Counted from the stretch's first letter, positions 26,151 to 34,355 are shown. The stretch is DNA of 64,000 nt from Microbacterium sp. UFMG61 (GCF_015354505.1 NZ_JACAFP010000001.1:26040-90039), one strand, 5' to 3'. Notes: a model not told the origin generated them from the letters alone. A program made the numbers and translations.

Positions 26151-26428
26151 TCAATGATGCTGGGTCGGCTCGAGCGTACGTCTCGGCAACGCCAAGCGCC
26201 TCCTGCAAGCACCCGAACGTGATCTGGTCGCGCAGCTCTTGGAACTCACGGTTCACGTGACCGCATCTCAGTATGGGGCGCACGGTGACGGCGCCGGCTA
26301 GAGACAAGGTCGCCGACCTGATGCACAATGAAGACATCGAGAGTCAGGTTGTTGTCGGCCCCCGTGGGCCAGCCGCCGAACTCCACATTGCCAGCCCGCC
26401 GTCGGGCTGAGCTTCTTGGGTAGGGATT
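26151..26428. other. Stretch between zinc-ribbon remnant and OLD nuclease gene
   Basis: No gene is supported. A 45-codon frame on the plus strand (26273-26410, beginning MGRTVTAPARDKVADLM) could be a further fragment, and a 97-codon minus-strand frame (26044-26337) has no ribosome-binding site; neither resembles a known family. The region looks like decayed sequence. Confidence 0.35.
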
Positions 26429-28141
26429 CTAGAGGAACGCCGAAGTCGGGACGCTCTCAAGAATCTTCACTACTTCAGCATCGAGCCAGCGAGCCAGCGC
26501 TTGCATATGGGGCCCGGGATCGCTTCCCTCACGAACGGCTTTCGCCAGTAGCGGCTTCTTTTCTTCGAGAACCTTGCGCTTGACCGCGTACCTGGCGTTG
26601 GGAAGGGCGTTCTCGAGGCCCAGTTTTGCTGACGTGACGACTGTCTCGATTAGATCAGTCGACAGGAACCGTTCTATGCCTACGAAGGTCTGATCCAACT
26701 GAGGGTTCGCGACGGCCTCGGGCGGGACAAGACAGACGGAATGAGGATGAACCGCGAGCACCTGGTTGTACTTCGGCGCGTCGGAATCCTCCCAGTCGCG
26801 AAGAACCAATACAGGGGCGGACAACGGGCGGGAAGCAACCACCTGCTTGTTGTACTTCAGGTACTGGAGCACGCTGTCGCCCCCGATCTCGTCGCCGAAT
26901 GCAGCGCTTGGAGACAGCAACCGCCATCGTGGTCGAAGACCTGCTGCTTGAATCGCTGCGCGAATATGAACCTCGTCGAACTTTCCCTCGACAATCACGA
27001 TGGGTTCGTTCGGATGTGTAAAGAGCGGATGGGCGAACGAAGTCACCGATGCGCGCATGCTGGCTTCGAGGGCTTGGCGCGCTGTCAGCTTTTCGTAAGC
27101 GGTGTCCGGATTCTTCGATGCGAACCAGGCGTGATTCGCCACACGCACGAACTCGTCCTGATGCGTAGTTACGAGCACCTGGCGCTTCGCGTCCGTCGAG
27201 TACGCATGGAGATCGGTAGAAAACTGTGCGCGAAGTGCGGCATGAAGAAAGGACTCGGGCTCCTCCATCGCCCAGACACTCGCCTGGACCCATCCGAAGC
27301 CGCCGCCCCGTCTCGTACGGTCAGCCAAGTCGAGCACATGAAGCAGCATAAAACTCTGCGCCCCCGAGCCTTCGAACTCGGGAGAGCGTGCAACATCGCC
27401 TTCTGCGATTGCGTTCACGCCCATCGTGAAGACGAGGTCGGCGAAATCACCAGGTAGGTCAGGTTCAAGCGCGAGCCCAGGAAGACCCTGGCCGAGTGCT
27501 GTTGAGGTATCGCCGAACATCCGGCTTCCCATGTCCCGCAACTCGGTCAACAGCACATCCACGGAAGACTCTCTGTAGGCCTTTGTGGACCGAAGTCGCG
27601 AGACAAGGTTCGAGCGGAGAGGTGCCAGCTCCGACTTGATGAGGTCTGCCGCTCGAGTGTGATTTGGTACGTAGACGAAACGAACCGCTCGAATGTGAGC
27701 CAACACGGATGCTAGGGCGTCGCCGGCTGCTTCGACGAGAGACTCCCGGTCTGCGCCGAATTGAAGAGTGTCAACGACCGTGGTCTTGTCAAACCCCAGA
27801 CTCCATTGCCTGCGAATGAACAACTCGTCGCTTATGCCCGATTCCGCATGGAATGCCTCCTGGCCTCGAACCTTGAAGTCTTCACCGATTCGCAGTCCGA
27901 CCGTAACTGAGATCGTCTTCTTCTTACGCTTGGGTGCGAAGCTGCTGAAGTCTTCGGTCATCACGAGAGTCGAGCGGTGCTCGTCTAGGAACCCATTGAA
28001 GAAGAGGTTCAGAGCTCGAAGAATATTCGACTTCCCGGCGCTATTGAGCCCAACGATGGCGGCGTAGTCCTCGAGCCCTTCAAGACTTGCCGAGCGAATC
28101 GAGCGAAAATTCTCCACGCCGACATAGGTGATGACCGTCAT
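26429..28141 (-). CDS. OLD-family ATP-dependent nuclease (AAA ATPase + TOPRIM)
   Basis: A 570-residue overcoming-lysogenization-defect family protein. The Walker A motif GLNSAGKS (residues 31-38) starts an ABC-type ATPase, Walker B is WAMEEPESFLHAAL near 291 with a histidine switch THQDEF near 325, and a TOPRIM nuclease domain begins at PIVIVEGKFDEVHIRAAI near 380. It lacks an adjacent UvrD-type helicase, so it is a stand-alone class 1 OLD nuclease and not Gabija. The start at 28141 is preceded by GGAGGA and opens with MTVITYVGVENFRSI. Its codon use is less G+C rich than that of the flanks, consistent with transfer. Confidence 0.85.
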   Translation of the reverse strand: MTVITYVGVENFRSIRSASLEGLEDYAAIVGLNSAGKSNILRALNLFFNGFLDEHRSTLVMTEDFSSFAPKRKKKTISVTVGLRIGEDFKVRGQEAFHAESGISDELFIRRQWSLGFDKTTVVDTLQFGADRESLVEAAGDALASVLAHIRAVRFVYVPNHTRAADLIKSELAPLRSNLVSRLRSTKAYRESSVDVLLTELRDMGSRMFGDTSTALGQGLPGLALEPDLPGDFADLVFTMGVNAIAEGDVARSPEFEGSGAQSFMLLHVLDLADRTRRGGGFGWVQASVWAMEEPESFLHAALRAQFSTDLHAYSTDAKRQVLVTTHQDEFVRVANHAWFASKNPDTAYEKLTARQALEASMRASVTSFAHPLFTHPNEPIVIVEGKFDEVHIRAAIQAAGLRPRWRLLSPSAAFGDEIGGDSVLQYLKYNKQVVASRPLSAPVLVLRDWEDSDAPKYNQVLAVHPHSVCLVPPEAVANPQLDQTFVGIERFLSTDLIETVVTSAKLGLENALPNARYAVKRKVLEEKKPLLAKAVREGSDPGPHMQALARWLDAEVVKILESVPTSAFL

Positions 28142-28182
28142 TAGTCCTCCGGCTCGACTGGGCTGGGCGGCGCTCTCGCGAC

Positions 28183-28641
28183 CTAGCCTCGTCGTGGCGA
28201 TTGCGATAGCGGCTTTGCAACGAAGATAGACGGCTCGTGCCCGACACCGCCAATCCGACCATGCTCCATGAGTCCGGCTCGACGCCAGAACCCATCCTGA
28301 TCTGAGAAAACCACGAGCTGGTGCTGGGGCCACATTTCTCGGAGAGTTGCCACCGCCGCGCGTCCAATGCCGCAGCGGCGGCGGTCTCCGCGCACTTCAA
28401 AACGACTGATCTCTAGCGTCGGGTGTCGCGCATCGAAGTCGGCAATGGGCACTTGAATCTTGTGCTCGAGGATGACTGAACGAGCCACCTCTTCGTCCTC
28501 GACAAACGCAACGAGAAACTTCGGCTGCGCACTCATCGCCCAACCAAGATCTGACCACCAGTCACGTTCGTACCCCGGAACGCTCACGTCGAAAGCCCCG
28601 TTTACTCGATGAAGTTCTACGATTGCAACTCTCTCAGTCAT
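28183..28641 (-). CDS. GNAT-family N-acetyltransferase
   Basis: A 152-residue GNAT protein. The acetyl-CoA-binding loop is RFEVRGDRRRCGIGRAAVATLREM near residue 80-100 (R-x-x-x-G-I-G-R/A), followed by the beta-4/alpha-4 block QLVVFSDQDGFWRRAGLMEHG with the conserved FWRRAGL. The start at 28641 opens MTERVAIVEL. It is divergent from the precursor-peptide genes, whose first start is 98 bases away, so it could modify the peptide product or give self-resistance, but it could equally be independent. Confidence 0.82.
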   Translation of the reverse strand: MTERVAIVELHRVNGAFDVSVPGYERDWWSDLGWAMSAQPKFLVAFVEDEEVARSVILEHKIQVPIADFDARHPTLEISRFEVRGDRRRCGIGRAAVATLREMWPQHQLVVFSDQDGFWRRAGLMEHGRIGGVGHEPSIFVAKPLSQSPRRG

Positions 28642-28739
28642 GGGACAAGTGTGCATGGTGCGGCAAGTTGATCCACGACCGACGGCTGATGCAGCCGAGG
28701 ACATGTAGTCTGCAGGCATCGACGGAGAAGGAGATAGCA

Positions 28740-28892
28740 GTGGGAAGTTCTGAGTCGCTGTTCACGACGCTCGCATCGGCGAACAGCAATCCGCGGCCGC
28801 GCCCTCAGCCTCAACCGTCCACCCTCACGGCAACCGTCGAGACGTCGGATCACGGATACGGGTATGGCGTAGCGCTGGTGGCGGGGCGCTGA
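28740..28892 (+). CDS. Candidate graspetide precursor peptide 1
   Basis: A 50-residue peptide from a GTG start with AAGGAG eight bases upstream. It opens MGSSESLFTTLASANSN, has a Pro-rich stretch (PRPRPQPQP, residues 18-26) and ends in a Thr/Ser/Asp/Glu/Gly-rich part: STLTATVETSDHGYGYG, then VALVAGR. SLFTTLASA (6-14) aligns with SLYSVLAVA in precursor 2 and TATVETSD (30-37) with TETLETSD, suggesting a leader recognition motif and a core. It lies directly upstream of precursor 2 and an ATP-grasp ligase. Known graspetides have Thr/Ser to Glu/Asp esters; which residues are linked here is inference. Confidence 0.7.
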   Translation: MGSSESLFTTLASANSNPRPRPQPQPSTLTATVETSDHGYGYGVALVAGR

Positions 28893-28894
28893 AC

Positions 28895-29047
28895 TTGGCA
28901 TCCGCGACGCTGACCGTTCCGTCCCTCTACTCTGTTCTCGCGGTGGCTGCACGTCAGGATCTGTCCGGCGGTCGTGCGACAGCCACGATGACTGAAACGC
29001 TCGAAACCAGCGACAGTGACGAGTCTGTTTCGCATCTGCTTCGATGA
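28895..29047 (+). CDS. Candidate graspetide precursor peptide 2
   Basis: A second 50-residue peptide begins with TTG two bases after the stop of precursor 1. It has SATLTVPSLYSVLAVAARQD at the N-terminus and TATMTETLETSDSDESV near the C-terminus. The shared T-x-T-x-E-T-S-D is encoded by entirely different codons (six of six conserved residues), which is expected from selection on protein. Its TGA overlaps the ATG of the ATP-grasp gene (ATGA), so translation is coupled. A later GTG at 28943 would give a shorter peptide lacking the SLYSVL leader motif. Confidence 0.62.
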   Translation: MASATLTVPSLYSVLAVAARQDLSGGRATATMTETLETSDSDESVSHLLR

Positions 29048-29997
29048 AGCGTGACGCCACCAGCACGCCACTGATCGTTGGCGACATCGATGACCCACAC
29101 GTCCAATCGGTGCGCGCGGCGCTGATCTCGCGAGACGCCGCGCCCGTGATCCTCGACCTCAATACCGTGATGAGCGCCGGTCTGACCATCTTCGAGGATC
29201 GCGCGGTAGTGAGCATCGACGGAGAATGGATCGAGACGAGTCGACTGCGAAGCGGGTGGCTGCGGCGCATGCACCGTGCGCAGTGGGGTCTCGGGGTGGA
29301 GACAGGAACTGTTGAAGCGCTGGAGCTCGGAACGTGGCACTCCGCCTACTCGTGGATGCTGGACGATGCCGAGATCCAGTGGGTAACGTCTCCGCGGAAT
29401 CTGCGCAAAGCGGAAGGGAAGATAGACCAGTGGCGGGCGGCTCGGCAGCTGGGTGTTGACTACCCCCACACGATGTTGACCACCTCGGCGCAGGCCGTTC
29501 GCTCCGAGTATCAGTGCGAAGTCATTGTCAAGCCTCTCGGCTCTGGTCAGTTCCTCGACGGAACTCAGATGAAGACTGTCTACGCCGAGTCGATGCTTCC
29601 GACCGATCCTCGTCTCGAGAACCTCGGCAAGGCTCCATTCATCGTTCAGGAACGCATCAAGGCGAAGCGACACTGGCGCGTAGTTACCGTTGGTGCTCAG
29701 GTGTGGGCTGGTGTCCTTCCTGTGGAACCCGGGGACCCCGCCGATTGGCGCCGAACAGCCGAGAACCACACCTCGTTCGAGGAGCAGGGCGACGTGAACG
29801 CCGACATCGCCAACGGAGCGATTGCCGTCGCGGGGCACTTCGAGCTTGGCTACTCCAGTCAAGACTGGGTAGAGACTTCCGAAGGGCGCACCGTTCTGCT
29901 CGACGTAAACCCCTCAGGTCAATGGCTGTTCCTCCCGGAGCGCGTCGGGGAGGAGGTGGCGATGGCGCTCGCAGACCGGATCGCGGGAGCGATATGA
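29044..29997 (+). CDS. ATP-grasp ribosomal peptide maturase (MvdC/MvdD-like)
   Basis: A 317-residue ATP-grasp ligase. The ATP-binding lysine is in CEVIVKPLGSGQF (~160), with PFIVQERIKAKRHWRVVTVGAQVW (~210-235) and the catalytic magnesium site LLDVNPSGQWLFLPE (285-299), the hallmark of graspetide ligases (microviridin-type MvdC/D: E-x-N-P-x-G-Q-W). The N-terminal ~100 residues form the family pre-ATP-grasp domain. It would form omega-ester or amide links in the two peptides encoded just upstream, to which it is joined by an overlapping start. It also overlaps the following membrane-protein gene (ATGA). Confidence 0.86.
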   Translation: MKRDATSTPLIVGDIDDPHVQSVRAALISRDAAPVILDLNTVMSAGLTIFEDRAVVSIDGEWIETSRLRSGWLRRMHRAQWGLGVETGTVEALELGTWHSAYSWMLDDAEIQWVTSPRNLRKAEGKIDQWRAARQLGVDYPHTMLTTSAQAVRSEYQCEVIVKPLGSGQFLDGTQMKTVYAESMLPTDPRLENLGKAPFIVQERIKAKRHWRVVTVGAQVWAGVLPVEPGDPADWRRTAENHTSFEEQGDVNADIANGAIAVAGHFELGYSSQDWVETSEGRTVLLDVNPSGQWLFLPERVGEEVAMALADRIAGAI

Positions 29998-30626
29998 CGT
30001 CCGATGCCCTCATCGAGGGACGGATGATGCTGAGCACGATTGCCGGGCTATGGTTCGGGCGGAAGGTTTGGTTGCCGAAGGACCCGAAGCCGGCTGACAG
30101 CAGTTGGGTGGATGGAACGCACCGCAGGAACATCGACGGAATCACTGACCTCTACCGAGGACGTCTAGCGAGTGAGCGGGCCGGCATCGAAGCAGTGCGA
30201 CGACGGGCCGAGTTTGCCCTCACCGCCGTCATCGCTGCCGCAGGACTGAGCGCCAGCGGATTCGAACGTCTGATGGCCGCATCGGCGTTCAGCTCGCTTC
30301 CGCTCCTTTTGTGGCTTGGCGGTCTCGCGGTCGAGATCTTCGCGATACTGGTTTTCGCAGGGGTCGCGGTATCGAGCAAATCGATAGGCGAGGTGGACGT
30401 TACCGCGTACAGCGCCATGAAACACGGAACGAGAGAGGAGCTTCGACAGTACGTATGGGCCACCCAAGTGACTTCTCGTACCCGTCGCGCTGTAGTGACG
30501 GTGTTCAGGGATGCGTTCCTTGTGGCCTTGCTCGGACTCATGCTGTTCGGTGGGGCTCACCTCGCGGCGTGGATGACGCCCGTTCCCGCTGACCCTCCCG
30601 TGGTCGTGAACGTCGTGACTCCCTGA
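29994..30626 (+). CDS. Membrane protein of the graspetide operon
   Basis: A 210-residue protein with a soluble, Arg-rich N-terminal ~75 residues and three hydrophobic segments (FALTAVIAAAGLSASG, LPLLLWLGGLAVEIFAILVFAGVAV, and DAFLVALLGLMLFGGAHLAAWM). A charged helix (GTREELRQYVWATQVTSRTRR) lies between the second and third. It is not an ABC or MFS transporter. The helix-loop-helix arrangement recalls SLATT-like 2TM effector modules only weakly. Its start overlaps the ligase stop, so it is part of the same operon and could serve as immunity factor, export aid or activity effector. Confidence 0.7.
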   Translation: MTSDALIEGRMMLSTIAGLWFGRKVWLPKDPKPADSSWVDGTHRRNIDGITDLYRGRLASERAGIEAVRRRAEFALTAVIAAAGLSASGFERLMAASAFSSLPLLLWLGGLAVEIFAILVFAGVAVSSKSIGEVDVTAYSAMKHGTREELRQYVWATQVTSRTRRAVVTVFRDAFLVALLGLMLFGGAHLAAWMTPVPADPPVVVNVVTP

Positions 30627-30650
30627 GCGTGGCAGGGGGCTTGGCCTGGG

Positions 30651-30670
30651 CGCTGGAGTCCGCTCCAGCG
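30651..30670 (+). terminator. Hairpin after the graspetide operon
   Basis: CGCTGGAG-TCCG-CTCCAGCG forms a perfect 8-base stem with a 4-base loop, 25 bases after the membrane-protein stop. It is a plausible operon terminator though no T tract follows. The region to 30877 shows no gene. Confidence 0.45.
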
Positions 30671-30877
30671 GGCTCGCCGTCAGAGTTTCGCACTGGAGCA
30701 TCTTTTCTGACGTGAAGGCCGCGTACCCAGTTCGACGGTTCTCACTGATTGCATGGAGCAGGCGCTACTTAGTTGATGCAGGTCGGAGGTCACCTCATAA
30801 GTGATGGCGGATCGTGCGGGGATACAGTGGCAGCAGAACCGCGACGACCGGCCCCCCGACAGAACGGACTCCAGCGG

Positions 30878-31792
30878 ATGAAGATCGAACCCACGCCCAT
30901 CACCCTCGGAACCTCCGGCCTCGGCCGGCACTCGGAGCCGGGGTCCGCCGAGGAGAGAGCGGCCGTCGAGGTCGCGATCGACCTGCTCACGAGCCGACAC
31001 GGGTTCGTGGACACCTCGAACAACTACGCCGGCGGTCGCTCCGAGGCCGTGCTCGGGATCGCGCTGCGCGAGCTCGGGATGGACGGCTCGCGGGTGATCT
31101 CGAAGGTGGATCAAGACCCGGAGACCGGTGTGTTCGACCGCGACCGCGTGCTCCGCTCGTTCGAGGAGACCACCGCCCGGCTCGGGGTCGACCGCCTTCC
31201 GCTGTTGCACCTGCACGACCCGTACTCGGTGTCGTTCGAGGACACGATCTCGATCGGCGGCGCGGTGCAGGGTCTCATCGAACTCCGGAGCGCGGGCGTG
31301 GTGGACGCGATCGGCGTCGCGGCCGCTCCGGTGCCGCTGATGGCGAAGTACGTCGAGACGGGCGTGTTCGATGCCGTGCTGATCCACAACCGGTTCACGC
31401 TCGTCGACAGCTCGGCTGAGACGGTGTTCGCCGACGCCAAGGCCCGCGGCATGGCCGTGTTCAACGCGGCACCGTTCGGTTCGGGACTGCTCGTCAAGGG
31501 GCCGCATGCCGGTGCCCAGTACGCCTATCGACCTGCCACCGAAGAGCTGCTGGCGTGGACCGAGCGGCTGCAGCTTCTGTGCGCGGAGCACGGGACGTCG
31601 ATGGCCGCCGCAGCGCTGCACTACTCGCTGCGATCGCCACTGGTCGACTCGACGGTCGTCGGGGTGTCGTCACCGCATCGTCGCGAGCAGCTCGACGAGC
31701 TGGTGCAGGCGGAGGTTCCGGAAGGGCTGTGGGATGCCGTCGAGAGCCTGGGGCCGGCGCCCTCCCCGGTGGACGACAGCGACTACGCCTGA
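30878..31792 (+). CDS. Aldo/keto reductase
   Basis: A 304-residue NADPH-dependent aldo/keto reductase of the L-fucose/D-threo-aldose dehydrogenase type. The catalytic tetrad is present in outline: FVDTSNNYAGGRSEAVLG (Asp, Tyr), ISKVDQD (Lys) and LLHLHDPYSV (His). The C-terminal block LVDSTVVGVSSPHRREQLDELV is the cofactor-binding loop. It converges on and overlaps the 3' end of the EamA gene by 10 bases. Substrate is probably a sugar or small aldehyde. Confidence 0.85.
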   Translation: MKIEPTPITLGTSGLGRHSEPGSAEERAAVEVAIDLLTSRHGFVDTSNNYAGGRSEAVLGIALRELGMDGSRVISKVDQDPETGVFDRDRVLRSFEETTARLGVDRLPLLHLHDPYSVSFEDTISIGGAVQGLIELRSAGVVDAIGVAAAPVPLMAKYVETGVFDAVLIHNRFTLVDSSAETVFADAKARGMAVFNAAPFGSGLLVKGPHAGAQYAYRPATEELLAWTERLQLLCAEHGTSMAAAALHYSLRSPLVDSTVVGVSSPHRREQLDELVQAEVPEGLWDAVESLGPAPSPVDDSDYA

Positions 31793-32724
31793 ACGCTCTC
31801 GCTGTTCAGCTGCGCGACCGGCGCCTCGAGCGCGCGGTGCCGGTGGCGTCGCTCGATCGCCTGCCCGGCGTAGGACGCGGCGACGATGAGAGCGGCGCCG
31901 AGCAGGCCGACGGCGCCGACGCTCTCCCCGCCGAGCACGATTCCGACCAGGAGTGCCCAGACCGGCTCTGTGCCCATGAGGATGCTGGCGCGCGTCGCCG
32001 AGGTGCGCCGCACCGCCCAGAGCTGAACGACGAACGCGAACACCGAGCACATCAAGCCCAGGAACAGGACGTTCGCCCACCCGAAGACGTCGAGTCGGGC
32101 GACCGCCGCGGGCAACTCCGCTCCTGCGACCAGTGATGCCGTAGCCGCGCAGACGATGAGCTGCACCAGGACGACCGCGAGAGTGCTGTCATCGCGCCCG
32201 CGGGTCAGCCTGGCGCTCGCGGTCACGTGAAACGCGCGGACGACCGCCGCCGCGACCACCAGGGCGTCGCCTGCGTTCGGCATCCGCAGCCCGCCGTCCG
32301 ATACGAGAAGGGCGACCCCCACCACGGCTGCGACCGCCGCGACGAAGTACGAGCGCGGAAGCCATGACCGTGCGGCGAGACTCTCGAGCACCGGGGTGAA
32401 GATCAGCGCGAGGCTGATGAGCAGGCCGGCGTTGGTCGCCGAGGTGAGATGCACGCCCCAGGTCTCGAGTCCGATGATGGCGGCTTGAGAGAAGCCGAGC
32501 ACGACGGCCACGGCGAGGCCGCGACCGCGCGGCATCCGCTCCCTGCGCGCCGCGCAGATCAGGCCGAGAGCGACCGCCGCGACGAGGAACCGGAGGGCGA
32601 CCGCGGGGGCGACTCCGATGTCGAGCGCGAGACTCTTCGCAGCGACGAAGCTTGCTCCCCAGACGGCCGCGACGGCGATCAGCAGAACGTCGACGAGCAG
32701 GTCAAGAGGGTGACGGCGAGGCAT
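31783..32724 (-). CDS. EamA/DMT-family transporter
   Basis: A 313-residue, ten-helix DMT exporter; the first repeat has VLLIAVAAVWGASFVAAKSLAL and the second ends MGTEPVWALLVGIVLGGESVGAVG. The start at 32724 is preceded by TGGAG, and the upstream ATG at 32778 would place the start inside the divergent lysR promoter, so it is less likely. It is divergent from a LysR-type regulator that is its likely controller, the same arrangement as in YdcZ/EamA-LysR pairs. Confidence 0.88.
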   Translation of the reverse strand: MPRRHPLDLLVDVLLIAVAAVWGASFVAAKSLALDIGVAPAVALRFLVAAVALGLICAARRERMPRGRGLAVAVVLGFSQAAIIGLETWGVHLTSATNAGLLISLALIFTPVLESLAARSWLPRSYFVAAVAAVVGVALLVSDGGLRMPNAGDALVVAAAVVRAFHVTASARLTRGRDDSTLAVVLVQLIVCAATASLVAGAELPAAVARLDVFGWANVLFLGLMCSVFAFVVQLWAVRRTSATRASILMGTEPVWALLVGIVLGGESVGAVGLLGAALIVAASYAGQAIERRHRHRALEAPVAQLNSESVQA

Positions 32725-32795
32725 TACTCCAGATTCTCGGCTTTCTCGATGAAGAGCCAGACTCAGTTGCTTAGCCATCCTTTAAGGTTGCCCTT

Positions 32796-33698
32796 ATGGA
32801 TCCCGCCCACCTCCGCCTGCTGCGCGAGCTGCGGGATCGGGGCAGCGTCACGGCGGTCGCCGGCGCCCTCGGCATCTCCGCCTCGGCGGTCTCGCAGCAG
32901 CTCTCGACGCTGCAGTCGAGCGCGGCGCTGCCGCTCACCGCGCGGCGAGGTCGCGTCCTGACGCTCACCGCGGCGGGCGAGGCGCTCGCCGCGGCGAGCA
33001 CCCGTGTCGATGAGGCACTCACGGCGGCGCGTGATGCGGTGGGCGCTCTGCTCGACGCGGGCGACCGGCCGGTTCGGCTCTCGTCCTTCACCAGTGCGGG
33101 TCTCGCACTGTTCGGACCCCTGGTGCGAGAGCTCGGTGGCACTCCCTCGGTGCACCTCGCCGATGAGGACGTGGCGCACCGGGACTTCCCCGGCCTGACC
33201 GCCGACTACGACCTCGTGATCGCGCATCGGCTCGCTCACGATTCGCCCTGGCCGCTCGATCGTGTCGTCGCGACGCCGCTGATCGACGAACCGCTCGACA
33301 TCGCGCTGCACGCCGAGCATCCTCTGGCGAATCGTGCGCAGATCGACCTCGACGATCTGGTGGACGAGGACTGGGTGTCGGTGCATCAGGGATTCCCGCT
33401 CGCCGGCGTGCTCGATCATCTGGCGGCGCGGGCCGGGCGGCCCTTTCGCATCGCACACCGCATCAACGAGTTCTCGGTGACGGCCGAGGTCGTCCGCGCC
33501 GGGGCGGCCATCGCCATCATGCCCCGCACGACCGCCTCGTCTCTGGCCGTCGACGGGCTCCTGCTGCGGCCGCTGGCCGGTATCGAGCTCGTGCGTCACC
33601 TCGATGTGCTCGCGCGGCCCGATGCGCTCGCCTACACCTCGGTGCGACGCGTGCTGCGTACGCTGCAGGTCGTCGCGGCGCGTGTGCAGCACGCCTGA
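32796..33698 (+). CDS. LysR-family transcriptional regulator
   Basis: A 300-residue LTTR. The N-terminal winged HTH (RLLRELRDRGSVTAVAGALGISASAVSQQLSTLQ) is followed by a substrate-binding domain from about residue 90. It is divergent from the EamA exporter with a 71-base gap that must contain both promoters and a T-N11-A-type binding site, and it presumably regulates that exporter. The inducer cannot be predicted. Confidence 0.9.
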   Translation: MDPAHLRLLRELRDRGSVTAVAGALGISASAVSQQLSTLQSSAALPLTARRGRVLTLTAAGEALAAASTRVDEALTAARDAVGALLDAGDRPVRLSSFTSAGLALFGPLVRELGGTPSVHLADEDVAHRDFPGLTADYDLVIAHRLAHDSPWPLDRVVATPLIDEPLDIALHAEHPLANRAQIDLDDLVDEDWVSVHQGFPLAGVLDHLAARAGRPFRIAHRINEFSVTAEVVRAGAAIAIMPRTTASSLAVDGLLLRPLAGIELVRHLDVLARPDALAYTSVRRVLRTLQVVAARVQHA

Positions 33699-33815
33699 GG
33701 GCGGGGAAACGGAGACCGATCGGGCGGATGCCGGCGCGTCGTGTGCCCGACCCGCGGGCACACGAGCTATTCGTCTGCGTTGTCCAGCTGGCCCGACGGA
33801 CGGCGCCGGGGACGA

Positions 33816-34355
33816 CTATGGGCGCCGCAGGTCAGCGAGGGTCGTGGTGAGCGCGGTGCCGGGATCCCAGTGCCGCACGGTGGCGGCATGAGCGCGGATG
33901 TCTCCGCCGACCAGCTCGAGCGCGGCCGGAAGATCGGCGATGCGCAGCCGGCGGGCGAGGGCGACGTGCGGCATCCACTCGCCCGGTGCGGTGTGCGGGG
34001 CATCGTCGCCCGACCCGGCGGCGGCGAGGATCGTCTCGCGAAGACCGAGCAGCTCTGCACTGGGAACGATGCTGCGTGCCAGCACACGCCGCTCGCCGGT
34101 GCCGAAGAGCAGGGGAGCGCCCAGCGTGACGGGGAACGACGGGATGCCGGCCAGGACACCCGGGTCGAGTGGTGACAGGTCGACGCGCGCGACAAGTGTG
34201 ACGTGGGGTCGGTTGCTCGCCGACGTGTGCCTCGCGAGGCTCGACATTCCGCGGGTCGCAAGTGCATCCCACTCGGCCCGGATCGCGTTCTCGGCATCCC
34301 GGTCGAGGAGCAGTTCGATCGCCGCGGGGGAGATGCGGGGCTCTGGTTCGCGCAC
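33816..34355 (-). CDS. 2'-5' RNA ligase-like (2H phosphoesterase) protein
   Basis: A 179-residue 2H-superfamily protein. The first H-x-T/S motif is RPHVTLVARVD near residue 50; the second is MPHVALARRL near residue 128, where Ala replaces the usual Ser/Thr. These proteins act on 2',3'-cyclic or 2'-5' phosphate bonds in RNA or nucleotides. The altered second motif may reduce activity. It is convergent with the lysR-like gene. The gap to the next gene (34356-34496) shows nothing distinct. Confidence 0.78.
   Translation of the reverse strand: MREPEPRISPAAIELLLDRDAENAIRAEWDALATRGMSSLARHTSASNRPHVTLVARVDLSPLDPGVLAGIPSFPVTLGAPLLFGTGERRVLARSIVPSAELLGLRETILAAAGSGDDAPHTAPGEWMPHVALARRLRIADLPAALELVGGDIRAHAATVRHWDPGTALTTTLADLRRP

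Noticed and set aside
26044..26337. 97-codon minus-strand frame in the island
   Set aside because: No ribosome-binding site, no family resemblance, and it runs opposite the zinc-ribbon remnant.
26429..28141. Gabija system
   Set aside because: Only the OLD/TOPRIM protein is present; no UvrD-like GajB partner is adjacent.
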